From contig JAXDDX010000072.1 of NCBI GenBank assembly GCA_034670405.1, positions 2,417,001-2,481,000 on the forward strand: DNA of 64,000 nt, in the 5' to 3' direction. The notes beneath the pieces are model-generated. The model saw nothing but the letters and a program-made list of their open reading frames with translations, searched no databases and had not been told where the DNA came from. Of the stretch, positions 1 to 11,994 are shown piece after piece; position 1 is the first letter of the stretch; every line of letters begins with the position of its first letter. This DNA comes from Hoplostethus atlanticus (lineage: Eukaryota > Chordata > Actinopteri > Trachichthyiformes > Trachichthyidae). The translations under genes were made by a program, and so were the position numbers.

Positions 1-1478
1 AGCTGCCCACGGGAAAAGCCTCCAAAGACCACCGCCGATTCCAAAAAAAAGGGGACCTCAGTTCACTGACTTCCGCTGCCACCAGAAACTTTCTCCTCTC
101 TCCGCCGCTAACTTTCCCCCCGTGTGCAACCTGCCGTCTTGATCTATGCCACCTGACAGAGCGAGACGAGCGAGCCCATTCATCTCCTCCCCCCCCACCC
201 ACCCCATCTTCCTCATTTGATCCCAGAGGCCCCGGGACTTCAAAGAGCCCGTATGCCGGCGGATTGTGGCTTTTCCACATACCATGCCAAGCTGACATCT
301 GAAGCAGCTGAGGTGAGCTTCCCCCACATGCTACCAACACGGACGGTAAGCAGCTCAAGAAAACATGCTAATTTCATGGTAATGGCCGCTTTTTTCAGAC
401 AATGGCGCCAAGAGGCAGCCGGCCACGTTCCTACGCCTGTGCCAATTTGAGATAAATTCTGATTCAATCCATTTGCTGTGGGGGTTTTTTTCTCAAGCGG
501 CCTGTCCAGTGGCGAATTATTTATACGCTCTAACAATTAAAACATCAACAGGGGAAAGGAGGGAAATATGTACATTATTCATATCTGTCCTCCAGGGAGA
601 CAAGCAGTCAGAGCTAATGAGCAGCTGATGCTTTGAAGTCATGGAGCCCACAGTGAGATGAATGGCATGAATTAAGTACCGCCATCAGACATGTTTTGCT
701 CCGCGCGTGCGAATGCCTTCTACATGGGCTAATTTTAGCCAATGTTTTAAGCACAATCTTGTCTATTCTCTCACAAGTTTTTGCAACAGCAGTGATGAAA
801 AGTGAAACTTCATCCAACCCCGTAGGGAAATTCTCTTTCCTCTTTCCTCCCTCCTCACAGGGAGGTCAGAGATCAGGGTCTTTAACTTGGACATTCAACT
901 GTCCTTCAACCGAATGTCCAGGTTAAAGCCTAGCAACTAAGCCACCCTGCAACCCACAAATTCCATACTTAATACTTACATGAGAACATATGTAGAGACA
1001 AGAAATACACTTGTTGTGAAGGGTACAAGGGAACGGATGCCTTGCTTTTGCACCGCAGCCCTCGAACAGGAGGGAAGTGTGAAATGTTGTTGGCGAGCAG
1101 CGATTCTGCTAAATAGAGAATGCTCTGCCAGCCAGACTTGACCCCTTTCCCTGGCACTGCCGGTGCCCGCCGTCCTGCCCTGTGCCACGCTGATACGCTA
1201 TCTGCCCAAACAGATGCCCACTCTGGCCTCCGAGCACCATTCTCCTACCCCCCTTCCCTCCGCCTTCTTGTGGCTGCCTGCTGATGTTTTGTCCGTCCTA
1301 GCGCTCGGTATCACTCCTGTCTCCTTGAAGAAGCGCGGCAAAGCGATAGAGGAGAACCACATTGACCTCGCTGTGCAGGGAAGCTGTTTGACGATAAAAG
1401 GTTCTTGGGTCTGGGGGCCAGGCATAACACATAAAGACATCCAACAAGAGCAAACCCGAGCGTACACGATTGGCCTAC
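1..1478 (-). other. sorcs1: sorcs1 intron 2, proximal part
   Basis: This stretch lies beyond the exon 2 donor. I looked on the minus strand for the exon 3 sequence (S-D-F-G-T-S-Y type, ending before CPTNKRK) and did not find it, so exon 3 is outside the window. The DNA from about 320 to 720 is unusually free of simple repeats and contains TAAT-type motifs; it could be a conserved non-coding block. The short reading frames here resemble nothing I know. Confidence 0.7.
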
Positions 1479-1546
1479 CTCCACAGGGAGCTCTCCAACA
1501 CCTTGGTGGAGTCGGCATGGTAGTACTTGGTCAGGATCAGGATGAC
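1479..1546 (-). CDS. sorcs1: SorCS1, coding exon 2 (68 nt)
   Basis: The minus strand reads VILILTKYYHAD, then STKVLESSLW, then a split Arg codon (AG plus the first base of exon 3). This directly continues the NSS end of exon 1, giving the SorCS hallmark NSSVILILTK in the first blades of the VPS10 beta-propeller. The acceptor is CCCGTAG with a clean pyrimidine tract (1549-1570) and a CTGAC branch-site candidate whose A pairs with 1573, 27 nt from the exon. The donor is AG|GTAGGC, weaker than the exon 1 donor, and leaves phase 2. Length is 22 codons plus 2 bases. YYHAD and KVLESSLW point to SorCS1; SorCS3 has a different segment here (LYDFN-like, as I recall it). The residues ST replace the MG I remember from mammalian SorCS1. 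No stop or frameshift is present. The exon is too short and lacks a start codon, so ORF scans miss it. Confidence 0.93.
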
Positions 1547-1687
1547 CTACGGGAGAGGAGAGAGAGGGAGAGTCAGGCATAACTGTAATACAAAACAGTT
1601 GGTTAACCAATGAAATGAGAGAGGAAATTTAACTGGATGCCCAGGGACCCGGCGGGCATCCACGGACAAATCGCATTGCAGTTATAG

Positions 1688-1760
1688 GTTGATGTGGGTG
1701 GTTGATGCGGGTGGTTGATGCGGGTGGTTGATGCGGGTGGTTGATGCGGGTGGTTACTGC
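1688..1760 (+). repeat. 13-bp minisatellite (GTTGATGCGGGTG)n
   Basis: Five near-identical 13-bp units and a partial sixth; the first has T instead of C. It lies about 140 bases upstream (in transcript sense) of the exon 2 acceptor, so it sits in the terminal part of intron 1. Confidence 0.9.
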
Positions 1761-4700
1761 GGTCACACTTTAAATTTTGTTGCACATCTACTGGTGTTCG
1801 GTACGGTATTTTTCATTTTTCATTTCATTTAGAGCGTCGCTCCACTGTCTTTGGGCCAACGCAGCGTCTTTACCATTATTACACAAGTAGACGCGCAAAA
1901 AAGGTGAAAATGTGAAAAAGCCTATAATTTTTAGGGCAGCCTAAAAAAAAATCTCAGTGTTGTCAGTCACTGTCAGTGTTTTCCACTTATGTTGGGGTCT
2001 GACAGGGTAAATTCATATTTTAAAATCTTTTTTCATTGTATTTGGGCATGAATTGGGCAAGGAGAAGGTTTAGGAACTAATGCTTACAGGATCAGACAAA
2101 AAACTGCAGGCAACATTTTTAATCAATATACATATTTGATAGCACTATTGGTCAATCAATAGAACTACATAAATACGGGCCATGTTTAGCCTAGATTTAA
2201 ACTAATTTCTCCTCAACATCTATATTTCAAACAAAGGGGACCCCTGGGGCAGTCTGCCTCCACTACTGATGATTTTTATGCTGAGTTTCGTTTGAGGGTG
2301 CTTGGAGAAACTATTACCCTGAACAAATAACAGTCTTGTTTGCTACTTTAATTCTAGAGAAAGAGTCACAGAGCGCTTCCCTCACAGTACTTCTTCCAGC
2401 CTCCCCACTGCAAGCCAAATTATGCGTTTCGTTTTAACACAGAACCTTTTTTTCTTGGGGCGTTTTGATTGTAAAATTCTCAATTCTAGGGGAGCACAGG
2501 TTTGTTTGTTTGTGTGTTTTTTCTTGTTTTTTCTTTTTTTGGGGGTGGGTGTCAATAGGAATTTCACAGAAACTGCAGAAATCTATTATTCATTCGACCA
2601 AGACATTTTGGTCCGGGGTACAAACCCCATGCGTGTACACTGGATCAGAGACTCTCGTCTTTCATATTTTCTGAGAACTCCTGTTCCCGACAGCAAGGCC
2701 TGCTGGGATTTGCGTTGCCATGGCAAGAGTGCCAGTGGGTCAGGCAGCGCAGTAGGGCCTGGAGGTGTGATTGACAGGCTGGCTTCCAGTTCTAGGTATT
2801 GGAGGGAGTGCATAACCCAGGCCTCCTTTCGAGCAGAGGGGAGCTGATTGGCCGAGGGGCCATGCCCAGAGGCAGCTGCCAGCAGCCAGTTGTGTTTAAG
2901 GTGGCTGCTCCCAGGGAGTTACACCGAAACTCTGCAAGATGGAAATCTGTGATACAGCATGTGAGGGAAAGAATGACTCTATCAGAAAGCAAGCACAGTC
3001 TATATGCTCACATTCTCTGTGATAATAGTGCAGTATTGTGACTCTTTTTGGACGTATACAGTATACAATTTATATTCTATTGCAATGGTATGTGAATTAT
3101 GGAACACATACATACATTTCCAGTCTGGGAGGTCTCTGGGAAAGGTTAGGGACAACAACCTAGTTCAGGAGGTGAATATCTGGTGAATTGCTTTGTCAAA
3201 TGTGATGAAGGCTGTGCTGTTATCCTCAGCTGTCTTGATAAGATATCTAGCCGCAGGTCCAAATATTTCCACAAATTTATTTTCATCCCGTGAGAACATT
3301 TAGCCTTTTAAAACCTGCCTTCTAGCATTAAGTACTGCCCAAGGCTTTCACATTGCCCTCTTGTGCCAGGGCATTGCCACACAGCCATGATGATTTGATT
3401 CCTGTTAAATGATTTGAATCCAACCCTAAGCAACTTTCAAGCGACTTCCTTTGAGGCGGGGCTGGTCTTTAAAGCCCACACTGTCTTCAGAGAGGGTTTT
3501 TTTTCTGCACACAACCAAGAATTAGTCAAAGCAGAGCACCACAGCTGGGAACATATAGAATGAGCTTTGAGAGCTCCAAACCAATTTCCACAACACAGGC
3601 TGCCATCAAAGCCACTCAGTGGAGTCTCAAGGCGCTTGGCTCAAAGCAACCCAAGCTCAGGAGTTCCAACCCTGGTGGAGTTTGGCTTCCAAAGATGTTT
3701 ATGGAGTCCAGCAAACCGGAACAGAGGACATTTCCAGCAGCCGCTTGCCAAGCTTGATAACAACCTCAGTAACAGCTTTAACAGATGCAGTGACAGGATA
3801 CAACCTTCTATTTTTTCTTCTACCTCGCTAACCATCTGAATGACTTTCTTTGCTGATGAAGAATTAGACGTCCGCATCTGAATTTGCAATCGAGCCACCG
3901 CGCGAGGCATGCTGAGTCACGCAGCATGCAGCAAGTGTTCCCTGATCGTTCACTGGCCTACTGTGACTCAGATGGTGTCTCTTGAAGCAGACTGTCCGCC
4001 CCTGCACAGCTGTCCCTTCTCCTAATGAGATACCGGTGCAAAGCTTGACACTCTCACCAGGCAGAGAAGCAAAGCAACAAAGTGCTGGATTCAAAGGATT
4101 AAGATCTACTGAGCTGCACATCTAACACCTTTGCCTCCCCAAGTCTTCCCTTCACTTTGCCTTTAGGCTTTAAGCCACTAGTCCAAAGGATGGGTTTTGA
4201 AAAACAAAGAGAATTTATACTGAAGTTCACTGCTACGTTTGGGCAGTAGTATAAAGGAGATGGACAAATGGAAAGAATGGCATTAAAGGTAAGAAGTCCT
4301 CAGGGAGAACCAATAACTGATCTGGTTTAACACTGCATTGCAAGGAACTCAATTACGACCCGAGCACAACGACATGAAACAACGTCAAAGGAAGAGACCT
4401 ATCGAGTGCTAGAGTTATGAGGTAAAAGCAGGACAACTCAACACCGTAAGCAGAGCAGATGACTAGGTTGTCTGGGTCAGACAGCGTCGGCATTACACTG
4501 AGGCAATCCACTTATGCAGAGGCTACCGTCCCATGTACTGTATCGCAGAGCTGGGTTAGAAAAGCAACTCTCAAGCAAATCCCATAAAGACGCTTTGCAG
4601 TATTCTTTGCGGTCTCCAGCAGCTTGCATCCAAACCGCATCTGGACTCTTGGTTGCAATTGAGCCCTGCGTATAGGTTATCTTATAGATTGCGTTACAAG

Positions 4701-6120
4701 TAAAGCATCAAATTGCATCTTGTACATAAAAGGAGAGAGAGAAAAAAATAAGCCTCTCTTTCACTCCATTGGCCCGGAGAGATTGAGGCATGCATCATTC
4801 ACCCGCATGTCAACATTCCTGTGGGTTTTTTTCGTCCGACGGCCCAATAAAATATTCGGTGCCTCTATCCCCATGTTGCACCGGTTTTCAAGGCCCGAGT
4901 TCAGCTCAATTGGAAAATGATTTTTCTTTTGGGGATGAAGTGGACAGGGCAAGGACACAGTCTGCCATAAATCACAGTGGGCAGGAGGCAGAGGGAGCAT
5001 TTATTTGGCAGGAGCGCACCTACCCACACTGACAAAACTGCTGAACAGCGTAGAAGCCAGATTCCACCGTTGCCTCTAACGTACAGGCCGGTGCCTAAGA
5101 CTACAACTTGGCAGCTTCTACATGCAGCTCATTGGACTGAAGGGCAAAATTGGCACAGACTGAGAATCTCAGCAGAGTACTAAAAAAAAAGATCTCCCTG
5201 TTTTTTTGAAATGCAATACTATCCCAGTCAGTTGTAATTCAATACAACCATACTTAGAGTCAACAAGTATCGGCAAACATGTCAAGCTGAACTGAACAAA
5301 GTCTGACAGGTCATTTTTTTCCCATGAGCAATAGACAGAAAAACTCTGTATCCTCTATTGATTCGGATAACAAATGGCAAGGAAGTTTGTGGTGAACTTG
5401 TTGACCTAATCAAACTACTGTAAATGCGGTATTTCCCTATTATAACCGTCTTGTAATACCGCAACCACATAATCGGCCACTGTGGGTTTCTTGTTTGTAA
5501 GCTGGTAGACAATGAGCCTGATGGCATTTATTGGGGAAAAGTCAACAGGGTGGTCAGGACCCCTGGATGACTCAATACAAGAGTTACAAGAGACCCCATT
5601 GAGGCCCAACCTTGCAGCACAGTTGACCATGAACTCTCGCTCGACAGCCACTATTTGTCCCCAGGACATTCCCATCAACTGGGAGTCAATGGAAGGCTAT
5701 CAATCAGCTATTGAGGAGAGGACCCGGGGGAGAAAATGTGAAAGAAAGACAGAGACTGGAGGACATAAAGAAAGGCAGACTCCGAGACTCTGGTGAGGAG
5801 AAAGAAAGCAGTCATTCATTTTTAAAGCAAAAACAGTGAAATACAATTACCCCATCGAAAGTCTGTGACCCCCCCCCCACTGGGGTGATTCGAATTCTCC
5901 AGAAACAGACCACACACATAAACAATTCATCACAGTCTGGGGGGAAAAAAGGGAGGAACTCATTTTTGTCTGTTCTCGAAAAAGAAAAATGAGACCCAAT
6001 TGATTTTCTGGGGACACAAAAGCAAATTCCCAGCCGATTCAATATCAATATCTTGCTCTGACATGTTCATGGCGCTCTCATACACACACATGCATACATG
6101 GACACACACACAGATGGCGA
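1761..6120. other. intron 1 segment without genes
   Basis: Mostly unique, moderately AT-rich sequence. It includes short homopolymer runs (for example T-rich near 2519-2540 and C-run 5870-5879) and no recognisable exon or RNA gene. The frame at 2422-2847 is a chance frame through a T-rich tract. Confidence 0.5.
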
Positions 6121-6124
6121 AACA

Positions 6125-6295
6125 TGCATACACTGACCTACCCTAAACCTATACTTAAGGACCTTCCATTGACTACCTTTATTCCCTAACTCCTAACCCT
6201 AACCACTACATGCCTAGCCTTAACCCTTTACCTAAATCTAATCCTAATCTTAACCCTGAACCCAAGTCCTAACCAAAAGTCGCCTCTTGAAGAAG
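6125..6295 (+). repeat. degenerate CCTAAC-rich dispersed repeat
   Basis: A short CA-rich lead (6080-6110) is followed by an irregular run of CTAACCCTAA-like words, then AGTCGCCTCTTGAAG. A related block is present at 63530-63690. The arrangement (CA tract, then telomere-like words, then a short unique tail) recurs in fish genomes as a dispersed element; it is too irregular to be a true interstitial telomere. Confidence 0.5.
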
Positions 6296-7970
6296 TGACA
6301 ACCAACTTTATCCTCACTTTGAAGGTCTAAAACCTCAACCAACGATAGAAAAACAAGTAACAACAAGTCAACACTTATTCCAATTTTCCATGTCCCACTC
6401 CTCGCTCTCAGACACTCCAATAAGAAAATGCAATTTATTCTTGAGAATAGGTCCTGATTACACCCATCCTTCAATTCAATGCAAGCTATAATGGTTCAGG
6501 TCCAGACATCAGTCACCGCTGACTGGACACATGTGGTCGGACGTCTTTGTGTTGGACCCGGACTACGCTCTTTATCTTAAGGCCAGGCTGTGACCCTCGT
6601 ACTCGTTACCGTTTTAACGGTACTTTGAGATCACCGCTCATTCATTAAATTGCTCTGTCGGAGAACCGGGAGGGAGGGGGGGTTGAACAATTACATGGAC
6701 CTCTGCTTCCGCTTGCCCTGCACAAAAGTCCTGTGGTCACTGATCTTACATAAAAGAATCCCTGCACTCAGGCGAACGTACCGTATGAGCACATCTGGAT
6801 AGAAGGGATACTGGCGCTGGGTTTTACAGTATCTTCTTTGCATTTCTTATTCTTTTTGTTCTCTTTCCATATGTGAATCTGAAGGGTTTCATTCCAAAAT
6901 TCCGCACATCCAAAGTACTTGAGGTACTTTCTCAGTATTTCAAGTCTAGCCCTAAAACGTTGCTATTTAGCTTGGCTTCCGTTGGTTAATAGCCTTAATG
7001 TTTCATATAATAATGGATTGTACTTGTAAGTGGGCATTTATTTTGTAAGAGAACCCAGCAAACATGTTTGACATTGACTAGATCTGAAAACCCGTGTCAT
7101 GAAAGTTGAATCTGTAGTGATCCATCACTGCAACCTGCATCGTTTGGTGAAACCGGGACCTACATATCTTTCTGGTATCAGTTCAAAACAGCATCCAAAG
7201 CTGTTTAAATATGAATTTTTACCAAGCCATACTGTACTATTGTGAAAATGTCCTTATTGACGTTGAACTTGGCCACCTCTTGCACTTCGCCATCGGTCAA
7301 ATGCTTACTGGGATGTTTTCTAAACCGGCGGATATCTCCTTTTGTGGAAATGAAGCTTCCATCTCTGCATCCATCCGTCCTTTGCATCTGTCTTTTTTTT
7401 CTCACTGCATATCTGTAAATCTCGCTGTACATTCGAATATCTCGCTGTTTCCATCGTTATTCTCCGGGCTTCTCTATGTCTCTGTGGGCTCTTTTTTTTT
7501 TCTCTTCTCATTCTTCTCTTGTTATCTCATGAATGTCTGGACCATCGCTATAATTAGGCTCTGACCAATCAGTGGCCTGTTCACTTATGTCAAGGAACAG
7601 CCTAGAATAATGTGGCTCTCGTAATATATAAGTGCACGTGCATCCTCCTCCAATTCCTGTTAATTACGGGTGCATCAGACAACAACAGGCTATCTTTAGC
7701 AACACACTTTTAAAGAACAAACATTACTGTAATTCCACTGCAACCCAAAAGGTCTCATCAAGACCCATTTCGAACATCTATTCCCAAACAACAAACCTAT
7801 AATGCATGCGAATACATATTTGTGTGCTCAGAAATGCAGGGATAATATTGCCCACAGAGACTCCAGTAGATTGACTGATGCTCTATCCGACAGCTAATTG
7901 GACCAACAGGACTGAGGGAGCCGAGTTTCTTAGATGTGCGATAATCCACTGCTGGGAGCCCGAGGCCTCC
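6296..7970. other. intron 1 segment without genes
   Basis: Unique sequence with no supported feature. The frames at 7211-7564 and on the opposite strand are chance frames through T-rich DNA. Confidence 0.45.
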
Positions 7971-7978
7971 GAGACCAA

Positions 7979-8280
7979 GGAAGAAGATGGAGGGGGAGAG
8001 GGAGAGAGAGTGATAAAGAGAGATATGGGATATGGAAGGAGAGATAAAGAGTAGATGGCGAGAGGGCCAAGGACAAAGAGAGAAGGGCTGAAACAAGAAA
8101 GGAGGAGAGAAATGGATAGTTGGAAAGAACGAAACGAAGAGAGATAAAGAGTGACAGGGGGTTTGAAGACAGAGGACCTGGGAGAGATAAAGAGAAAAGG
8201 GGAGGACAAGAGACGGATAGTTGGACAGAGGAGGATAACAAGAGAGGGAGGCGTTAGACATGAAATAGAAGGTGAGGGAG
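7979..8280 (+). repeat. purine-rich low-complexity tract
   Basis: About 300 bases of mainly A and G. GAGAGATAAAGAG recurs near 8037, 8138 and 8182, and GGATAGTTGGA near 8113 and 8215, so the tract is a decayed tandem array. The minus-strand Ser/Leu-rich frames over it are artefacts of the composition. Confidence 0.7.
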
Positions 8281-8289
8281 GTAGGGAGT

Positions 8290-10260
8290 GTGAAGGCTCT
8301 AATGGGGACGGTAATCAATAAAGCCGAGGAATTAAGGCAAGTCTTCTGGCCCTAGAATCTGTCCATCGATCTGACTCCTAAAGGGGGGGCTTACTGGGGA
8401 CGGGGTGATGGGGTTCGACGGGGGCCACTGGGACTGGGAACCCAACTTAACCCGGCTTTTGATAATCAGCGTTGGCTTTCATGGTGGGGGGGGGGGGGGG
8501 ACTTGATGGGGTTCGCGACCTCGCCCAGACTCGGACCGCAATTCACTTGACGCTGTAACTCTCCGGCGCAGTCGCAGATGCAGGAGATGGACACAGTCTG
8601 AAATGCATCAGGCTTTTATTGCAGCGAGGATAAAATCTACATTTTGGACACTCCACTGAAGTTCGCACGACCACTAAACACGCAATGAATTAGCTACCAT
8701 TCGCAGTTCCAGCTCATCTCAGGTTGCCATCCTACACAAGTTACCATTTCCTCTACCTTGAATGACGCTAGATAAAGGGGTGAATAGCAGCTTTTTGGAC
8801 TCATTTGGCTACAAATACTTGGATTATGGATGTGTTTATGCCCTTTTTGGATCTCTAAACAACCAGATCCCGTTCACATCAATCATATGGGAGAAGGCTG
8901 AGATTGAACGGTGGTAAGAACTTCAGTGGAGTCTAAACTGACATCGGGGAGAGCAGATAATCACATCATTGTTTTAGTTTGGGCGAACTGTTTCTTTAAG
9001 CCTTTGCGAGAGCCCCAAATGACGTGCCGCAAAGATTGGGAAGCGAATCACAAAAGCCTTGACGCCTTTGAATGCAGAAACGGAGTGATGTTACTGTCAC
9101 TGTCAGATACGTAGAGCGGGCTGTCGCAAACCTCCCTCAGAACGAGCGCCGGCGTCTCCGCCGACTGACAGACACTCTGTCAGCGTCCCGTCTGAAAGCC
9201 GACGGAGTGACAGAAAAAGAAGAGGACTCGGAGGATAAGTACCATAACTGTCATTTTCTCCTGCATTTTCCTGACTACCAACCGCCCCCCCACCCACCCC
9301 CTCCTCCCCATTCTTCCAGGTGGACAGATGTTGAATTGCATTCCTGAATCCCCAATAAAATATTTCCAGATGGGACAATTTGGAAAGGGTAGGTAAACAT
9401 TGGGGAGAAGGAAGCACAGGTGGGACTCTGGAAGTAAAGCGTGTGAGAGACCACCTGTGTGGAGGGTATTTGCAGCCAAGTGTGTGTTCGTGTGACTGCC
9501 TCCTTGTTCACTGCATATGAACCGGCATCTGGTTTCACCATGGCATCACACCATAATATTATCCTGGCCATCAAGCAAGAAACGAGTATGAGTATTACGA
9601 GCATAAACGTCTGCGAGTCCAAATAAACTGGGATGGTACAACACCAACTGAGTCTCTCTCTTATTCTCCCTCTCTCCCACGCCGAGGCCGTGATCTACCA
9701 CATCAACGGCACGAAATCGACCTTGTGCATCTTGTTTTGGTTCATCCCTCGTTTCAGTTCGTTCCCGCCCTCATTTTCATTATTTTCCTGTGCGCAGATT
9801 TCATAATCCGTGTGATGTTCGGCAAGTTTCAAACTGGTCTCAACCACTTGCCGTACTTGAATTTAGTCAATCAGGTTTAATCATACTTCAGGTTTAAAAA
9901 CTCAGGAGACGAATTAGCAGCGCTGTCGGCAATTAGAGCTAGCAATTAGAGCTGACGGGCTCTATTGTCGATATGCAGACTGCAGGGATGCTACGGACTT
10001 CGACACTTCAAGCTCTCCGTCACCACATCTCAGAGAAGACCTCTATATGTGAAATTATTACCTGGCCCCCCTTTTTCTGTTTGCATGCAACGTGTGCAGC
10101 TCGAGCACATGTTTTATACATTATCCACACAGGGTAGCATGTTCTCGGCCGGAGTTAATATTTCATTATCACCATATCCTCCGCGGCCCGTAGTCCTGGC
10201 TACTTTTCCTGGCGCGGTGACACGGACAGAGGCTCCTATCCTGGCTTAGACTCCATTCCC
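8290..10260. other. intron 1 segment without genes
   Basis: Unique sequence with a G run at about 8488-8500 and a C-rich patch at 9284-9308. No exon, RNA gene or transposon was recognised. Confidence 0.45.
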
Positions 10261-10271
10261 TTTAGTGGATA

Positions 10272-10298
10272 CAGCTGCTAGCCACAGCTGAGCAGCTG
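10272..10298. promoter_or_regulatory. three clustered CAGCTG E-boxes
   Basis: CAGCTG occurs at 10272-10277, 10285-10290 and 10293-10298. Such palindromes bind class II bHLH factors (neurogenic or myogenic types). Clustering of three in 27 bases is the only evidence for function. Confidence 0.3.
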
Positions 10299-10299
10299 T

Positions 10300-11170
10300 C
10301 ACCTCAGCATTATCATAATCCCTCTTCCTCTCCCTCTGCCCCCCCCTTCTATCCCTTCCTCTCCCGTACTTTCTGTCGCTTTTTTTCATTTTTTTTGTTT
10401 TTGCTTTGTCCTACATGCCTCATCTCCCCCCCTCCCACACCTGTTTTTTTTCTCCTTTGTATATTTCAATATCGCTCCTCGATCCGTAGCGTTTGAGATT
10501 TTGCAGCAGAACAGTGTAAAGCCACACATTTGTTAACAGCAGCAGCTATGTTTACACCGGAGCGACACCCGTGATTGTTTTCTTAATGGGAGTTAAAGAT
10601 GACTTGGGTAAGTGGAGCAGAGAGTAAAGGGGACTGAATGGAACATTAAACACAGTGGAAATACTCCCAGGGTCTAATTTGGGGCGAACGCATTCTGGGA
10701 GCTGTTCTAATTACACGAAACAGATACATTATTTATCCGTGTACGTTATTATACATGGTGTTTTTTCCTGTTCCCACCAACTGGGGTTCAAGCACAGTTT
10801 ATGCTATGTTTTTCATGCAGGGTTGTGTAATTGTGTCATAGAGGAATGGTGTTATTTAGCCAGTATTTAGCATGTTCCCAATGCTGCTGACTCCTGGGCT
10901 GGGTAACAGGCCCCCTACCCGACACTTCTGTGCTTTATCATTAGGCAATATTAATGTCTTTTTGTAGGGCAGTGCTCATTCATCCGCAACTCAACAGCTA
11001 AATAACGGTTTTAACAATACTACCAACAATACTAAGCCAGAGGGAAATGATATGGAATGACTGAGCTGAATAGAAATAGATCATCGACAGAAACAGCTGG
11101 AGGAAAAAAGGTTACCTCTGACTCCATTAGTCATCTTTCTTTTAGCAAACTGATCATCCACCTGCAACTG
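10300..11170. other. intron 1 segment without genes
   Basis: Pyrimidine-rich between 10316 and 10460, then unique sequence. Nothing coding is supported. Confidence 0.45.
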
Positions 11171-11270
11171 TAGTAGTAGTAGTAGCAGCAGTAGTAATAG
11201 TAGTAGTAGTAGCAGTAGTAGTAATAGTAGTAGTAGTAGTAGCAGCCGTAGTAATAGTAGTAGTAGTAGC

Positions 11271-11301
<31 letters not shown>

Positions 11302-11338
11302 CTAGTAGTGGTAGTAGCAGTAGTAGTAGTTGTAGTAG
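11171..11338 (+). repeat. (TAG)n trinucleotide repeat, 168 bp
   Basis: Interrupted TAG/CAG/TAA triplets. In other frames it reads as poly-Leu or poly-Thr, which explains the apparent minus-strand proteins; these are not genes. Confidence 0.95.
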
Positions 11339-11559
11339 CCTTGGTTCCAATGGAGAGTCCCATGATCTAAATGTTGCTTAAGAGGCTTTTCCACTCTGCC
11401 AAGAATCAAATTCTGAGGGAAACACTAAATACTTTTTTTAACTTTTTTTTTTTTTTTTTGCACAAAAATGGTCAAATTTAAATCTATGGAATCGCCAGCT
11501 TCGATGCAAAAATATCGGTATCGGTACCTTGAAAGACCCGTGTCAGTCGGACCGTGAGC

Positions 11560-11730
11560 GGCCAGCTTCATTACCCAGCGCCCAATCAAACAGGCAGAAG
11601 GGGAGAGGGCCGTGTAAATACATTAGGATTAAAGTGCTCGCCGCGACCGGACTGAGCATTAACACGGCTAATTAAGTTTGGTGCTTTTTGGCCGTGGTGC
11701 TCCATTACTTGTCAACTGAAGCAAGACGCA
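11560..11730. promoter_or_regulatory. possible conserved non-coding block
   Basis: This stretch is complex and free of simple repeats between two low-complexity zones. It contains CCAATCAAACAGG, GTAAATACATTAGG and GGCTAATTAAG (homeodomain/forkhead-like words). Assigned on appearance only; no alignment was possible. Confidence 0.2.
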
Positions 11731-11740
11731 CTTTCTGAGC

Positions 11741-11743
<3 letters not shown>

Positions 11744-11796
<53 letters not shown>
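11744..11796 (+). repeat. (CT)n microsatellite
   Basis: About 26 CT units, followed by imperfect CT to 11818. Poly-T runs of about 16 and 25 bases follow at 11942 and 11970. Confidence 0.95.
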
Positions 11797-11798
<2 letters not shown>

Positions 11799-11994
11799 CT
11801 CTCTCTACCTCTCTCTCACAACACCATCTCTCATGGGAGCAACATTAATTGAGGTTAGTGGAGTTGTAACAATATGATAATGTCCGTCCGACTTAATCTC
11901 CGTATCTGCACCTCATATACTTTTATACTTTTCCGGCACCTGTTTTTTTTTTTTTCAAACTGCCAGTGCCTTTTTTTTTTTTTTTTTTTTTTTT

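Noticed and set aside
1-1478. SorCS1 exon 3
   Set aside because: I searched the minus strand for the expected continuation after SSLWR and found none; the exon is presumably left of the window.
6180-6260. Interstitial telomere
   Set aside because: Words are too irregular (CTAACC, CCTAAAT, CTAATC) and belong to a dispersed element seen again near 63.6 kb.
7797-8318. 173-codon minus-strand Ser/Leu/Phe frame resembling a membrane protein
   Set aside because: It is the translation of a polypurine/polypyrimidine tract; other frames of the same strand are also open.
11081-11363. Poly-leucine and poly-threonine proteins
   Set aside because: Direct translation of the (TAG)n repeat.
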